Source: a virus. From it: a stretch of DNA of 46,692 nt. The notes under the pieces were generated by a model, which saw only the letters and a list, made by a program, of their open reading frames with translations, was not told where the DNA came from and searched no databases. Each line of letters opens with the position of its first letter. Position 1 is the stretch's first letter. Of this stretch, positions 1-7,470 are shown in pieces. The stretch is taken from positions 1 through 46,692 of IMG/VR virus record IMGVR_UViG_3300046752_000029, one strand, 5' to 3'. A program made the position numbers and the translations under genes.

Positions 1-22
1 AATCTAAGATAGAATATTGAAA

Positions 23-1480
23 ATGAAATTAGATCACTTAAATGACGAGACGATAAAAGAAATCTTAATGATTCAAGATCGTCTGAAAATTATAGATGCT
101 AAATCAGAATCAAGAGACTCCTTTTTAGGCTATATAAAACACGTCTGGCCTGAGTTTATCGAAGGGGAGCACCACCGATTATTCGCGCAAAAGCTAGAAG
201 ATGTTGCGAAAGGCAAAATTAAAAGATTAATTGTCAATATGCCACCCAGACATACCAAGTCTGAGTTCGCTTCAGTCTACTTCCCCTCTTGGTTTATGGG
301 ACTCAAACCAAATACCAAGATCATGCAGACCACGCACACCGCGGAATTATCTGTGAGATTTGGTAGAAAGGTAAGGAACCTTATGGATCAGAACGAATAT
401 AAACAATTATTTGATGATTTTGGTTTATCTGCCGATTCCAAATCAGCTGGGCGATGGGAAACCAATAAAGGTGGCGAATACTTTGCGGCAGGTGTGGGTG
501 GAGCTATTACTGGGCGTGGTGCCGACTTGTTAATCATCGATGACCCACATTCAGAGCAAGATGCTATGTCGCCGTCGGCTTTAGAGAATGCTTGGGAGTG
601 GTATTCTTCTGGACCGCGACAAAGATTACAGCCGGGAGGCTCAATCGTCATAGTCATGACGCGTTGGAGTACCATCGATCTTACTGCTAAATTGATTAAA
701 CGTATGTCCGAAGATAGTGCTGACCAATGGGAAGTACTAGAGTTGCCAGCGATTATGGATTCTGGCGAACCACTTTGGCCTGAATATTGGAAGATCGAAG
801 AATTGGAAGCTGTCAAAGCTTCTATTCCAGTAGCTAAGTGGAATGCTCAATATATGCAGAATCCAACCAGTGAAGAGGGCGCCATTGTTAGACGTGAGTG
901 GTGGAATATCTGGGAAGATGAAGAACCGCCACCAGTTGATTATATTATTCAATCTTACGATACCGCTTTCTCGAAAAAAGAATCGGCTGACTATTCAGCG
1001 ATTACTACTTGGGGTGTGTTTCGTCCGAGTGATGACGCCCCGGATTCAATAATTCTTTTGGATTCTAAAAAAGGTCGTTGGGATTTTCCAGAACTCAAGG
1101 GAATCGCCTACGACGAATACCAAATCTGGAGTCCCGACATGGTCTTGATTGAGGCTCAATCGAGTGGGACTCCTTTGACTCAAGAGCTGAGAATGATGGG
1201 CATACCTGTAATTAACTTCCGACCCTCGCGAGGTAACGATAAAGTTACTAGAATGCACTCGGTAGCACCGATGTTTGAATCGGGTATGGTCTGGGCACCA
1301 GAGATGGGCTTTGCCGATGAACTTATTGAAGAATGTGCTGCGTTTCCGTTTAGTGAACACGATGACTTGGTAGATTCCATGACACAAGCTTTAATGAGAT
1401 TTCGTCAAGGTAATTTCATCTCGCTTGATTCGGATGAAATTATGGAAGATAATGACTTCACGAATAAAGTTTATTACTAG
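23..1480 (+). CDS. terL: Terminase large subunit (packaging ATPase-nuclease)
   Basis: This is the DNA-packaging motor: an N-terminal ATPase pumps DNA through the portal and a C-terminal RNase H-like nuclease cuts the concatemer. Visible are a Walker A-type loop PPRHTKSE at about residues 74-81, a Walker B LLIIDD at about 169-174, and nuclease acidic motifs SYDTAF (about 312-317), VLIEAQSSG and HDDLVDS near the C terminus. At about 485 residues it has the usual family length. A TTG at 17 is in frame but the ATG at 23 is preferred; neither has a convincing Shine-Dalgarno sequence. No small terminase subunit is seen next to it; it may lie to the left of the window. Portal, scaffold and capsid follow downstream. 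Confidence 0.97.
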   Translation: MKLDHLNDETIKEILMIQDRLKIIDAKSESRDSFLGYIKHVWPEFIEGEHHRLFAQKLEDVAKGKIKRLIVNMPPRHTKSEFASVYFPSWFMGLKPNTKIMQTTHTAELSVRFGRKVRNLMDQNEYKQLFDDFGLSADSKSAGRWETNKGGEYFAAGVGGAITGRGADLLIIDDPHSEQDAMSPSALENAWEWYSSGPRQRLQPGGSIVIVMTRWSTIDLTAKLIKRMSEDSADQWEVLELPAIMDSGEPLWPEYWKIEELEAVKASIPVAKWNAQYMQNPTSEEGAIVRREWWNIWEDEEPPPVDYIIQSYDTAFSKKESADYSAITTWGVFRPSDDAPDSIILLDSKKGRWDFPELKGIAYDEYQIWSPDMVLIEAQSSGTPLTQELRMMGIPVINFRPSRGNDKVTRMHSVAPMFESGMVWAPEMGFADELIEECAAFPFSEHDDLVDSMTQALMRFRQGNFISLDSDEIMEDNDFTNKVYY

Positions 1481-1494
1481 AGGATTAAAAGATT

Positions 1495-2103
1495 ATGGCT
1501 AGAATTACAAAAAAACCTGCAAAAAAAATTACAACAAAGTCTGTAACAAAAGCAACAAATAAAGTAAAGAAAACTGTTAACAGTCCAGCCGCTAGGAAAA
1601 GAAATCCTAAACCAGGTTCAGTAAAAAGAGTTCAACAAAGAAGACAAACTGCAGCCGACAGGTTAAAGAAGCCTTTAAAAAAACCTTTAACAAAACCTTT
1701 AACAAAATCTTTGAATAGCAGAGGATCTCAAAGAAAGCCAGTTAACAAATCAACCAACAAAACAAACCTCCCAACTCAAAAACCAACTCCTAAAAAATTA
1801 CCTGGAAGACTGGGTAAGATAGCTGCTGTTGGTACAGCTTTAGGCGCTGGAGCTCTAGCTTTAATGCGTAAAAAAGATCCTACTTTCGGCGAAGCTTTCA
1901 AAAAAGCTAGAAAAGAAAAAGGACCTAACTCAACTTTTAATTACAAAGGTAAAAAATACAGCACGGTTACTAAAGACCAAGTTGAAAAAGCTGGACACAG
2001 CACTTTAAGATCTTATCTAAATGCTGGCGGTAAAAAGAAAAAAACTGGTTTAACAACTAAAAGAAGAAAAACTGGCGGACCACCTTTAAGACGTAGGAGA
2101 TAA
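1495..2103 (+). CDS. Lysine-rich small phage protein with FGEAF...GTF-type motif
   Basis: Function unknown. The 202-residue product is extremely basic, rich in Lys, Arg, Thr and Pro in its first 100 residues, including a fourfold 12-nt DNA repeat coding KPLK/KPLT units. A short hydrophobic stretch (IAAVGTALGAGALALM, about 110-125) could be a membrane or packing helix. It is followed by FGEAFKKARKEKG...FNYKGKKYST, a short motif I recognise from many phage proteins near packaging genes, and then another basic tail. It lies 14 bp after the terminase with an AGAGG-like ribosome site. DNA or RNA binding in the head is plausible from charge alone, but that is inference. Confidence 0.8.
   Translation: MARITKKPAKKITTKSVTKATNKVKKTVNSPAARKRNPKPGSVKRVQQRRQTAADRLKKPLKKPLTKPLTKSLNSRGSQRKPVNKSTNKTNLPTQKPTPKKLPGRLGKIAAVGTALGAGALALMRKKDPTFGEAFKKARKEKGPNSTFNYKGKKYSTVTKDQVEKAGHSTLRSYLNAGGKKKKTGLTTKRRKTGGPPLRRRR
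1669..1716 (+). repeat. Four tandem 12-nt units inside lysine-rich gene
   Basis: Four consecutive in-frame 12-base units, consensus AAACCTTTAACA with a few substitutions, encode KPLK-KPLT-KPLT-KSLN. The middle two units are identical. This looks like replication-slippage expansion in a low-complexity basic segment. Confidence 0.85.
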
Positions 2104-2105
2104 TT

Positions 2106-2669
2106 ATGTCAGTAACAAAATTAGCAAAAGCTGCTGCAAAAATAAGACAAGCAAGATTAAAAAAAGCTGAAGAAGCGGCAAAAAAAGTTAGAAAAGAAGG
2201 AAAGTCTTACGATAAAAAAATAAAGAAAAATATAGTAAAAGATATTTCTAAAGGAAAAAAGCCAGCACCTGCTACTATGCCGGGTCAACCAAAAAAACCC
2301 ATGTCAAAAAATAAAAAACTTGGCGCTTTAACAGAAGGTACAAAAAAGAAAAGAAGAGACGCTAGAATAAAACGTATGGAAAGAGCGGGTCCTTTAGGTT
2401 TAAAAAAACCTAAAGATGAAATGCCTTTAAAATTTGGCGCAGGTGGTGTAGTTAAAAAAGTAGCTTCAAGTTTAATAAACAAATACAAACCAAAAATAAA
2501 AAATCAAAAAGAAGATTATGGTCTTTACAGCAAACAAGACTATTCTGGCGTAATTAAAGAAGCAGAAAAAACTAAAAAAAGAATACAAAGAAACAGAAAA
2601 GTAGCAGGCACCGTCGGCGGAGTAACAGCTGCAACTGTAGTAGCGAGCAACGTAAAAGATAAAAAATAA
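2106..2669 (+). CDS. Lysine-rich hypothetical protein
   Basis: A 187-residue, strongly basic protein that I do not recognise. The N-terminal two thirds are an Ala/Lys-rich, probably helical region (KLAKAAAKIRQARLKKAEEA at the start), followed by a Lys/Pro/Gly linker. The C terminus carries a small hydrophobic stretch (VAGTVGGVTAATVVAS, about 167-182) before a basic end, a layout much like the preceding gene: basic body plus one short Gly/Ala/Val-rich hydrophobic segment. It starts two bases after the preceding stop and lies directly upstream of an XseB homologue, so it is translated in the packaging operon. A head-internal DNA-binding role is only a guess. Confidence 0.75.
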   Translation: MSVTKLAKAAAKIRQARLKKAEEAAKKVRKEGKSYDKKIKKNIVKDISKGKKPAPATMPGQPKKPMSKNKKLGALTEGTKKKRRDARIKRMERAGPLGLKKPKDEMPLKFGAGGVVKKVASSLINKYKPKIKNQKEDYGLYSKQDYSGVIKEAEKTKKRIQRNRKVAGTVGGVTAATVVASNVKDKK

Positions 2670-2675
2670 TTTTTT

Positions 2676-2921
2676 ATGTCAAAGAAGATTGAGGATCTCT
2701 CTTACGAAGAGACGATGGAGAAGATTACCAATATCACAAATTATTTAGAGAAAGATAATCTCAGTCTTGATGAATCTATCGAAGCATTTGCCTATGGGGT
2801 AAAACTTAGCAACCATGCTAAAAAATTGTTAAACTCTGCTGAAGATAAAATGAAAAAAGTCTTAGACAAGGAGCACGTAGATGACTCAAAAAAACTCGAA
2901 AGTAAAAATATATTTGACTGA
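2676..2921 (+). CDS. xseB-like: Exonuclease VII small subunit (XseB) homologue
   Basis: The 81-residue product aligns by eye over its whole length with bacterial XseB, the small helical subunit of exonuclease VII (the large nuclease subunit is XseA). The shared pattern is SYEETMEKI...YLEKDNLSLDES followed by FAYGVKLSNHAKKLLNSAED, matching the XseB consensus F-E-x-A-L...LE-x-G-x-L-x-L-E-E-S...F-x-x-G-x-x-L...L-x-x-A-E. Length equals that of the bacterial protein. No XseA is seen in the window, so the product would have to join or titrate the host large subunit, or act alone. It sits between lysine-rich proteins and the portal, and its last 41 bases overlap the next gene. Family call is strong; role in the phage is unknown. 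Confidence 0.85.
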   Translation: MSKKIEDLSYEETMEKITNITNYLEKDNLSLDESIEAFAYGVKLSNHAKKLLNSAEDKMKKVLDKEHVDDSKKLESKNIFD

Positions 2922-3105
2922 GTTTAGGGTACAAGGTGAAAACACAATTTACGAAGGACCTAATATATTTGCTAGTAGCTCAGAAATAGCAGAAAATATA
3001 GCGGAACAGATGGGAGTTACTGTAGTTGGGGAATTACAAGATATAATTTCTCTTTACGATGACTTGTACGAAATATTTGATAAAGATGAAAGAGTATTAC
3101 ACTAA
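2881..3105 (+). CDS. Small conserved phage protein (GPNI..AxS..EAE..VVGEL type)
   Basis: A 74-residue acidic protein with the pattern YEGPNIFASSSEIAENIAEQ...VVGELQDII. I recall this from marine phage genomes as a short protein near packaging or portal genes, without known function. The start ATG overlaps the 3' end of the XseB-like gene by 41 bases in another frame and is preceded by an AAGGAG site inside that gene. Its stop TAA overlaps the portal start ATG by one base (TAATG), so translation of the three is probably coupled. Confidence 0.75.
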   Translation: MTQKNSKVKIYLTEFRVQGENTIYEGPNIFASSSEIAENIAEQMGVTVVGELQDIISLYDDLYEIFDKDERVLH

Positions 3106-5579
3106 TGGCAGATATAGATAAAGCAATAGGTTCTGATGATCTAATAGATTTAGAAGTAGATAATCAAGACAAAACAATTAACGTCGAAGTACCAGAAGAC
3201 ATCGAGATAGATTTATCTGTCTTCGAGCGCGGGGAAGATGGAACCCTAACCTTTGGTTCGGTGTTAACGCCAGATTTATCAGAACAATTCAATGACAACT
3301 TAGCTGAATATTTAGAGCAAGATGAGCTCGATGATATTTACAGTGATTTAGTTGACGCCGTAGAAGCCGACAAATCCTCACGACAAGGTTGGGAAGATAC
3401 TTACAAGGAAGGTTTAGAAACTTTAGGAATGAATTATGAAGAAAGGTCACAACCTTTCGAGGGTGCCTCTGGCGTTATGCATCCATTGTTAGCAGAATCG
3501 GTAACTCAGTTTCAAGCACAAGCTTACAAAGAAATACTACCATCGAATGGTCCAGTAAGAACTCAAGTAGTTGGTGCTAAAAATCCAGACAGTGAAGCAC
3601 AAGCTGGTCGTGTTAGTGAATTCATGAACTATCAATTGATGAATGTCATGGAAGAATACGATACTGAAACAGATCAAATGTTATTTTATTTACCATTATC
3701 TGGTTCGGCATTCAGAAAAGTTTACTACGATCAAAATTTAGGCCGTGCTGTTTCTAGATTTATTCCAGCAGAAGATTTAGTTGTGCCTTATGCCACAACT
3801 GATATTTATAGTGCTGGCAGAATTACGCATATCGTTGATATGTCTATGAACGATATTAAAAAATTACAACAAGCTGGATTTTACCGAGATGTCGATATAT
3901 CTGAATCAATGATAGTCGATACCGATACAGATTCTATCCAAGAAGAAATAGATGAATTGCAAGGTGTCGAACCTAGCTATGGCGAAAGCGATCAATGTGA
4001 ACTTTATGAAGTGCATACTGACTTAGATATTCCAGGGTATGAAGATGTAGATGCTGAAGGTGAACCTACAGGAATTAAATTACCTTATGTGATTACGCTT
4101 TCAACTACTACTAACGAAGTATTATCGATTAGAAGAAACTACAGACAAAACGACCCATTGAAAAAACGCATAAATTATTTTGTGCATTATAAGTTTTTAC
4201 CGGGTTTAGGTTTCTATGGATTTGGGTTAACTCACATGATTGGTGGGTTATCAAAAGCGTCAACATCTATTCTAAGACAATTGATAGATGCTGGTACATT
4301 GTCTAACTTACCAGCTGGTTTTAAAGCAAGAGGTATTCGTATCAGAAACGATGACCAACCGCTACAGCCGGGCGAGTTCAGAGACATGGATGCTCCAGGC
4401 GGGAGCTTACGAGATGCTTTTGTCCCACTGCCATTTAAAGAGCCATCTGGCACTTTACTTAATCTGCTAGGTACCTTAGTAGATAGTGGCAGAAAATTTG
4501 CAGCCTTAGCTGAAATGCAAATAGGTGACGCTAACCAAAACATGCCAGTTGGTACTACCGTAGCTTTACTAGAGCGTGGTACCAAAGTCATGTCAGCAAT
4601 CCATAAAAGATTGCATTCTTCACAAAGATTTGAATTTATTTTATTAGCCAAAGTATTCGCTGATTACTTACCACCAGAATATCCTTACATGAGTTCTGCT
4701 GGTGACGGCATGATTAAACAAATGGACTTTGATGAACGCGTAGATGTACTACCAGTTTCAGATCCAAATATTTTCTCCATGAGTCAGCGTGTTATGTTGG
4801 CTAATGAAATATTACAAGTCGTAAATTCAAACCCAGAGATTCATGGCATACAAGGTATCTATGAAGCGTATCGCAGAATGTATGCTTCGATGGGTGTGCA
4901 GAACATAGAACAGTTATTGCCACCACCGCCACAACCGATGCCAACTGATCCAGCAAGTGAAAACGCTTTGTTGATTAAAGGGCAACCTTGTCAAGCCTTC
5001 CCTGGACAAGATCATGATGCGCACATCAATGTGCATATCTCATTAGCACAAACAAGTTCAGTAATGATTGAGCCTATTATCATGACTAACATTCAAGCAC
5101 ACGTTTATCAACATGTAGCTTTACGTGCCGCTGAGATTGTCGACATGCAAAATATGCAAGACCCAGAGTTTATGCAAATACAACAAATGCTTATGGAAAT
5201 GCCACCAGAAATGGCTATGCAACAACAGCAAAAAATAGATGAAGCGATTGCGAAAGATGTGTCACAAATTCAAGCTGGACTGATGTCGCAAATCAATATG
5301 GCATTTGTGCCACCAGCGCCACCAGCAGACCCATTGGTAGCTTTGCGTGATAAAGAATTAGATATTAAGGCTCAAGATGTAGAACGTAAGAGCCAAGAAT
5401 TTGCAGCTAGACAACAATTTGATGCTATGCAAGCCATGAAGCAAATGGAATTAGCTAGAGAAAAATTAAATGTTGCTAGAACGATTGCCGAGATGAAAGA
5501 TGATTTAGGTCGTGATAGATTAGATTCTAGCGCTAGAATAAAAAAAGCAGAATTGCTGATAAAGAATAGAGGAAATTAA
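3105..5579 (+). CDS. Portal protein
   Basis: An 824-residue portal, the dodecameric ring at the capsid vertex through which DNA enters and leaves. The long P22-like type is suggested by length, by the segment SVTQFQAQAYKEILPSNGPV (about 128-147), by the stem/wing region around FVHYKFLPGLGFYGFGLTHM, and by the following GTLSNLPAGFKARGIRI and MPVGTTVALLERGTKVM segments typical of this class. The N terminus is acidic. The C-terminal 200 residues are Gln/Met-rich and end in a charged predicted coiled coil, consistent with a barrel extension. It is next to the terminase, as usual, and translationally coupled to the small gene before it. Confidence 0.93.
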   Translation: MADIDKAIGSDDLIDLEVDNQDKTINVEVPEDIEIDLSVFERGEDGTLTFGSVLTPDLSEQFNDNLAEYLEQDELDDIYSDLVDAVEADKSSRQGWEDTYKEGLETLGMNYEERSQPFEGASGVMHPLLAESVTQFQAQAYKEILPSNGPVRTQVVGAKNPDSEAQAGRVSEFMNYQLMNVMEEYDTETDQMLFYLPLSGSAFRKVYYDQNLGRAVSRFIPAEDLVVPYATTDIYSAGRITHIVDMSMNDIKKLQQAGFYRDVDISESMIVDTDTDSIQEEIDELQGVEPSYGESDQCELYEVHTDLDIPGYEDVDAEGEPTGIKLPYVITLSTTTNEVLSIRRNYRQNDPLKKRINYFVHYKFLPGLGFYGFGLTHMIGGLSKASTSILRQLIDAGTLSNLPAGFKARGIRIRNDDQPLQPGEFRDMDAPGGSLRDAFVPLPFKEPSGTLLNLLGTLVDSGRKFAALAEMQIGDANQNMPVGTTVALLERGTKVMSAIHKRLHSSQRFEFILLAKVFADYLPPEYPYMSSAGDGMIKQMDFDERVDVLPVSDPNIFSMSQRVMLANEILQVVNSNPEIHGIQGIYEAYRRMYASMGVQNIEQLLPPPPQPMPTDPASENALLIKGQPCQAFPGQDHDAHINVHISLAQTSSVMIEPIIMTNIQAHVYQHVALRAAEIVDMQNMQDPEFMQIQQMLMEMPPEMAMQQQQKIDEAIAKDVSQIQAGLMSQINMAFVPPAPPADPLVALRDKELDIKAQDVERKSQEFAARQQFDAMQAMKQMELAREKLNVARTIAEMKDDLGRDRLDSSARIKKAELLIKNRGN

Positions 5580-5601
5580 TGAATGTGATAAGATTAAAAA
5601 C

Positions 5602-5641
5602 GCTAGGGCCTAGTTTTCAATCTTCTCCCCTTGGCCCTAGC
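5602..5641. other. Perfect 9-bp inverted repeat between portal and next gene
   Basis: GCTAGGGCC (5602-5610) is exactly complementary to GGCCCTAGC (5633-5641), with a 22-base pyrimidine-rich loop. It is notably GC-rich for this genome and lies in the 75-base gap after the portal gene. No T run follows on the plus strand, so it is not a normal intrinsic terminator. It could be an mRNA processing or stability element, or a protein-binding site. Confidence 0.7.
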
Positions 5642-5654
5642 ACCTTAAAAGGCT

Positions 5655-5975
5655 ATGGCAATTACTAGGTCACAACTTAAAAAGACCACTAGAAAAAGTC
5701 CAAAGGGCAAAATGCCCTCCAAAAATAAAAAGAATTTTAGACCTACTAAAAAAGGTGCAGGTATGACTGCAGCAGGAGTCAGAAAATATAGGAAGCTGAA
5801 CCCCGGTTCTAAATTAAAAACTGCCGTAACTGGCAAGGTGAAGAAGGGTAGTAAAGCAGCTAAGAGACGTAAATCATTTTGTGCTAGATCAGCTGGACAA
5901 ATGAAGAAGTTTCCTAAAGCAGCTAAGAATCCTAATTCAAGATTAAGACAAGCAAGAAAAAGGTGGAAGTGTTAA
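5655..5975 (+). CDS. Lysine/arginine-rich phage protein (DUF6321-like)
   Basis: A 106-residue strongly basic protein. Its central and C-terminal segments (GMTAAGVRKYRK, then KRRKSFCARSAGQMKK and RLRQARKRWKC at the end) match a short conserved family I recall as DUF6321, found in phages and environmental viral sequences. Two conserved cysteines (in SFCAR and at the C terminus) could bind metal or form a disulphide. It is abutted by the next gene without a gap (stop at 5973-5975, start at 5976). The function is unknown; the charge suggests nucleic-acid binding, perhaps inside the virion. Confidence 0.8.
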   Translation: MAITRSQLKKTTRKSPKGKMPSKNKKNFRPTKKGAGMTAAGVRKYRKLNPGSKLKTAVTGKVKKGSKAAKRRKSFCARSAGQMKKFPKAAKNPNSRLRQARKRWKC

Positions 5976-6260
5976 ATGGCTACAAATACTAGAAATAAAA
6001 AAACTGTAAAAAAAGTTGTTAAAGCTTTAAACAAAGCTAGCAAAACTCATGCTAGACAAGCTAAATCTTTAAGTGCTTTAAAATTAAAAAAAGGCGGTAA
6101 AGCTAAAAAGAAAGGCGGTTCTAAACCAACTAATCCAGCTTTATACGCTAGAGTAAAAGCAGAGGCCAAACGTAAATTTAAAGTTTATCCTTCAGCTTAT
6201 GCTAACGCTTGGTTAGTTAGAACTTATAAAAAACGTGGTGGCGGTTACAGAAGTTCGTAA
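5976..6260 (+). CDS. Basic phage protein with YPSAYAN...RGGGYR motif
   Basis: A 94-residue Lys/Ala-rich protein. The first half is a helical Lys-rich region; the second half holds ALYARVKAEAKRKFKVYPSA followed by YANAWLVRTYKKRGGGYR, a compact conserved motif seen in many phage and algal-virus proteins and commonly left as a domain of unknown function. It begins immediately after the preceding stop codon. Together with its neighbours it forms a run of very basic small proteins between portal and scaffold; a nucleic-acid-compacting or packaging role is an inference only. Confidence 0.8.
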   Translation: MATNTRNKKTVKKVVKALNKASKTHARQAKSLSALKLKKGGKAKKKGGSKPTNPALYARVKAEAKRKFKVYPSAYANAWLVRTYKKRGGGYRSS

Positions 6261-6265
6261 CTAAT

Positions 6266-6850
6266 ATGAGAAGCCTTCATTTTCTGCTTCCTGAAGCATT
6301 ACCAAATAATATTATTGAAGATATAAAAAATATGGCGTTACAGTTCCCAGAGGAAATGGGAGTGATTGGCGGAGAAATAGGTAAAAATGCTACGCAAGAT
6401 AAAGATCTTAGAAGGTCTCAAATTCGTTGGATAGACCCACGTACAGACGATACAGCTAAATTAACTAATCTTTGTACTAATTTATTTTGTGATGTTAATA
6501 GAGAAATTTTTGGGCTAGATATTGAAAGAATATTTAATATTCAATACACAGAATACTTAGCAGCTAACAAAGGTTTTTATTATAGACATATAGATAGTTT
6601 TGCAGGCAGAGGAGAAATGTATGATAGAAAACTTAGTATGACCATACAGTTATCTGATTCAGATGAATATGAAGGAGGTGATTTTGAATTCGATAATGAT
6701 ATTTTAAAAAATCCTCCTGATAGAAATACTTTAAGAGAGAAAGGTAGAGTTTTAATTTTTCCTTCTTTTATACCGCACAAGGTAAATCCAGTTACTAAAG
6801 GAATTAGAAAAAGCCTAGTGACTTGGATAGAAGGACCAGCTTGGAGATAA
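6266..6850 (+). CDS. 2-oxoglutarate/Fe(II)-dependent oxygenase (prolyl-hydroxylase-like)
   Basis: A 194-residue member of the 2OG-Fe(II) oxygenase superfamily, which uses 2-oxoglutarate and O2 to hydroxylate a substrate. The iron-binding facial triad is visible as H108-x-D110 (YRHIDS) and H171 (FIPHKV), and R181 (GIRKSL) fits as the 2-oxoglutarate-binding arginine. The segment LSMTIQLSDSDEYEGGDFEF is typical of the PKHD/prolyl-4-hydroxylase subgroup. Such enzymes are common in marine phages; the substrate is unknown and could be a protein or a nucleotide. It lies among basic structural-region proteins and is probably co-transcribed with them. Confidence 0.9.
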   Translation: MRSLHFLLPEALPNNIIEDIKNMALQFPEEMGVIGGEIGKNATQDKDLRRSQIRWIDPRTDDTAKLTNLCTNLFCDVNREIFGLDIERIFNIQYTEYLAANKGFYYRHIDSFAGRGEMYDRKLSMTIQLSDSDEYEGGDFEFDNDILKNPPDRNTLREKGRVLIFPSFIPHKVNPVTKGIRKSLVTWIEGPAWR

Positions 6851-6925
6851 TCATGGTAGAAAGTTGCAGGAAAAACTCAACAAGTTAAAATATTTGCACA
6901 AGGAAAAAAATAATAAGGAAAAAAC
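6851..6925 (+). pseudogene. Possible frameshifted remnant of a tiny basic ORF
   Basis: This 75-base gap starts with ATGGTAGAA, and another frame then reads VAGKTQQVKIFAQGKK up to a stop at about 6913. The two pieces could be joined by an indel in the A run at about 6860-6862. Intact, this would have been a basic peptide of about 20 residues. The evidence is only the reading frames; it may be chance in A-rich DNA. Confidence 0.25.
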
Positions 6926-7273
6926 ATGGCAAAGCCTAGCGGCGGATTAACAGAATGGTTTGGTAAAGGACCCAAAGGCGATTGGGTTGATATTGGCGCA
7001 CCAAAGAAAAAAGGTAAGTTTCAAAAGTGTGGTCGAGCTAAAGTAAAAGGTTCTAAAAGAAAATATCCTAAATGCGTACCCAGATCAAAAGCTAAAAGCA
7101 TGACAGCTGCACAAAGAAGCAGCGCAGTTAAAAGAAAACGTGCAGCTGGTAATCCGGGAGGCAAACCTACCAACGTAAAAACTTTCGCTAAAGATGGCAA
7201 ACTAATACGAAAACACCACAAAGGTTGTGGTAAAGTGATGTCAAACAGAAGGAAGAAAACTAGATATTCATAA
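6926..7273 (+). CDS. Basic cysteine-containing phage protein (DUF5872-like)
   Basis: A 115-residue protein with the conserved string GDWVDIGAPKKKGKFQKCGR, followed by KGSKRKYPKCVPRSKAKSMT and KRKRAAGNPGGKPTNVKTF. I recall this as a small widespread domain (DUF5872 or close to it) in phages and giant viruses. The paired cysteines in FQKCGR and YPKCVP plus the later CGKV could bind zinc. It is the last of the basic proteins in the head module. A ribosome site AAGGAA lies just upstream of the start. The function is not known. Confidence 0.8.
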   Translation: MAKPSGGLTEWFGKGPKGDWVDIGAPKKKGKFQKCGRAKVKGSKRKYPKCVPRSKAKSMTAAQRSSAVKRKRAAGNPGGKPTNVKTFAKDGKLIRKHHKGCGKVMSNRRKKTRYS

Positions 7274-7279
7274 AAATTA

Positions 7280-7468
7280 ATGGCAGAAGATCTCAATTTA
7301 GCCGAATGGCTATTAAAAAAAATTAGACAAAGACAAGAAGATATACTTGAAACATTGGGTGCAGGTAATATAAAATCCGTTGAAGATTACAGATTTCACA
7401 TTGGTGAGTTAACAGCACTTCGCACCATGGAATCTGAAATAAGAGAAGTGCTGCAAGAAGAGGATTAA
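7280..7468 (+). CDS. Small helical hypothetical protein
   Basis: A 62-residue acidic protein, apparently all helical (LAEWLLKKIRQRQEDILETL...FHIGELTALRTMESEIREVL). Small proteins of this shape lie between packaging and scaffold genes in several podoviruses, with no assigned function. It starts six bases after the preceding stop and is followed two bases later by the GroES-like gene, so it belongs to the same transcript. The single-domain helical hairpin could mediate protein-protein contacts. Confidence 0.65.
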   Translation: MAEDLNLAEWLLKKIRQRQEDILETLGAGNIKSVEDYRFHIGELTALRTMESEIREVLQEED

Positions 7469-7470
7469 CG

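Noticed and set aside
2676-2921. Sign that the window is bacterial chromosome
   Set aside because: XseB-like is embedded in terminase, portal and capsid genes with tight overlaps, so it is a phage gene.
4232-4651. Antisense ORF inside the portal gene
   Set aside because: Entirely inside a confident portal gene and without family features.
5602-5641. tRNA gene or intrinsic terminator
   Set aside because: The stem cannot form a cloverleaf and no T run follows it.
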